DNA of 5,604 nt, from contig JAJPYH010000260.1 of the NCBI GenBank assembly GCA_021205045.1, positions 1 through 5,604 of the forward strand. The letters are read 5' to 3'. Shown here one piece after another: positions 5,579 through 5,604 of the stretch. Position 1 is the first letter of the stretch; each line of letters begins with the position of its first letter. The position numbers and the translations under genes are program-made. The notes beneath the pieces were generated by a model. The model saw only the letters and a list, made by a program, of their open reading frames with translations. It searched no databases and was not told the DNA's origin. This stretch comes from Lachnospiraceae bacterium. GTDB lineage: Bacteria; Bacillota; Clostridia; Lachnospirales; Lachnospiraceae.

Positions 5579-5604
5579 CCGCGCATCACGGCCTTTCATT
5601 CCTC

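Noticed and set aside
5537..5599. SufC extended to an ATG at 5597-5599
   Set aside because: The extra 21 residues are unlike SufC, and the internal ATG has a well-spaced GGAGG.

Overview
The window holds one complete SUF iron-sulfur cluster assembly operon, entirely on the minus strand. Transcription runs from the high-coordinate end in the order sufC, sufB, sufD, sufS, sufU. Zn-type SufU is present, and no sufA, sufE or sufR-like gene is seen. Together with the C-B-D-S-U order, strong GGAGG-type ribosome binding sites and a fairly high GC content, this suggests a Firmicute of the class Clostridia, probably Lachnospiraceae-like. That placement is inferred from gene content and protein style, not from a database search.

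Layout from high to low coordinates: a 68-base upstream stretch cut by the window edge (5537-5604) with a weak dyad; sufC (4787-5536); a 235-base spacer built almost wholly of 51-59-base tandem repeats; sufB (3145-4551); a 15-base gap; sufD (1879-3129), whose N-terminal third contains a low-complexity insert with a 3 x 42-base in-frame repeat; a 119-152-base gap with no gene; sufS (515-1726, or up to 1759); sufU (100-525), which overlaps the end of sufS by 11 bases and starts with TTG; and a probable rho-independent terminator (48-88). No RNA gene, IS element, phage gene or CRISPR array is visible. All large plus-strand open frames are shadows of the suf genes.

How the genes work together, from knowledge of the families: SufS takes sulfur from cysteine as a persulfide, SufU (Zn-bound) accepts it and passes it on, and the SufBC2D complex builds the cluster on the SufB/SufD beta-helix scaffold using ATP hydrolysis by SufC. 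The key residues are present in all five proteins, so the system looks functional.

The biochemistry is ordinary. The unusual parts are the repeat array separating sufC from sufB, which forms a chain of short ATGA-overlapping reading frames, and the repeat-bearing insert in SufD.
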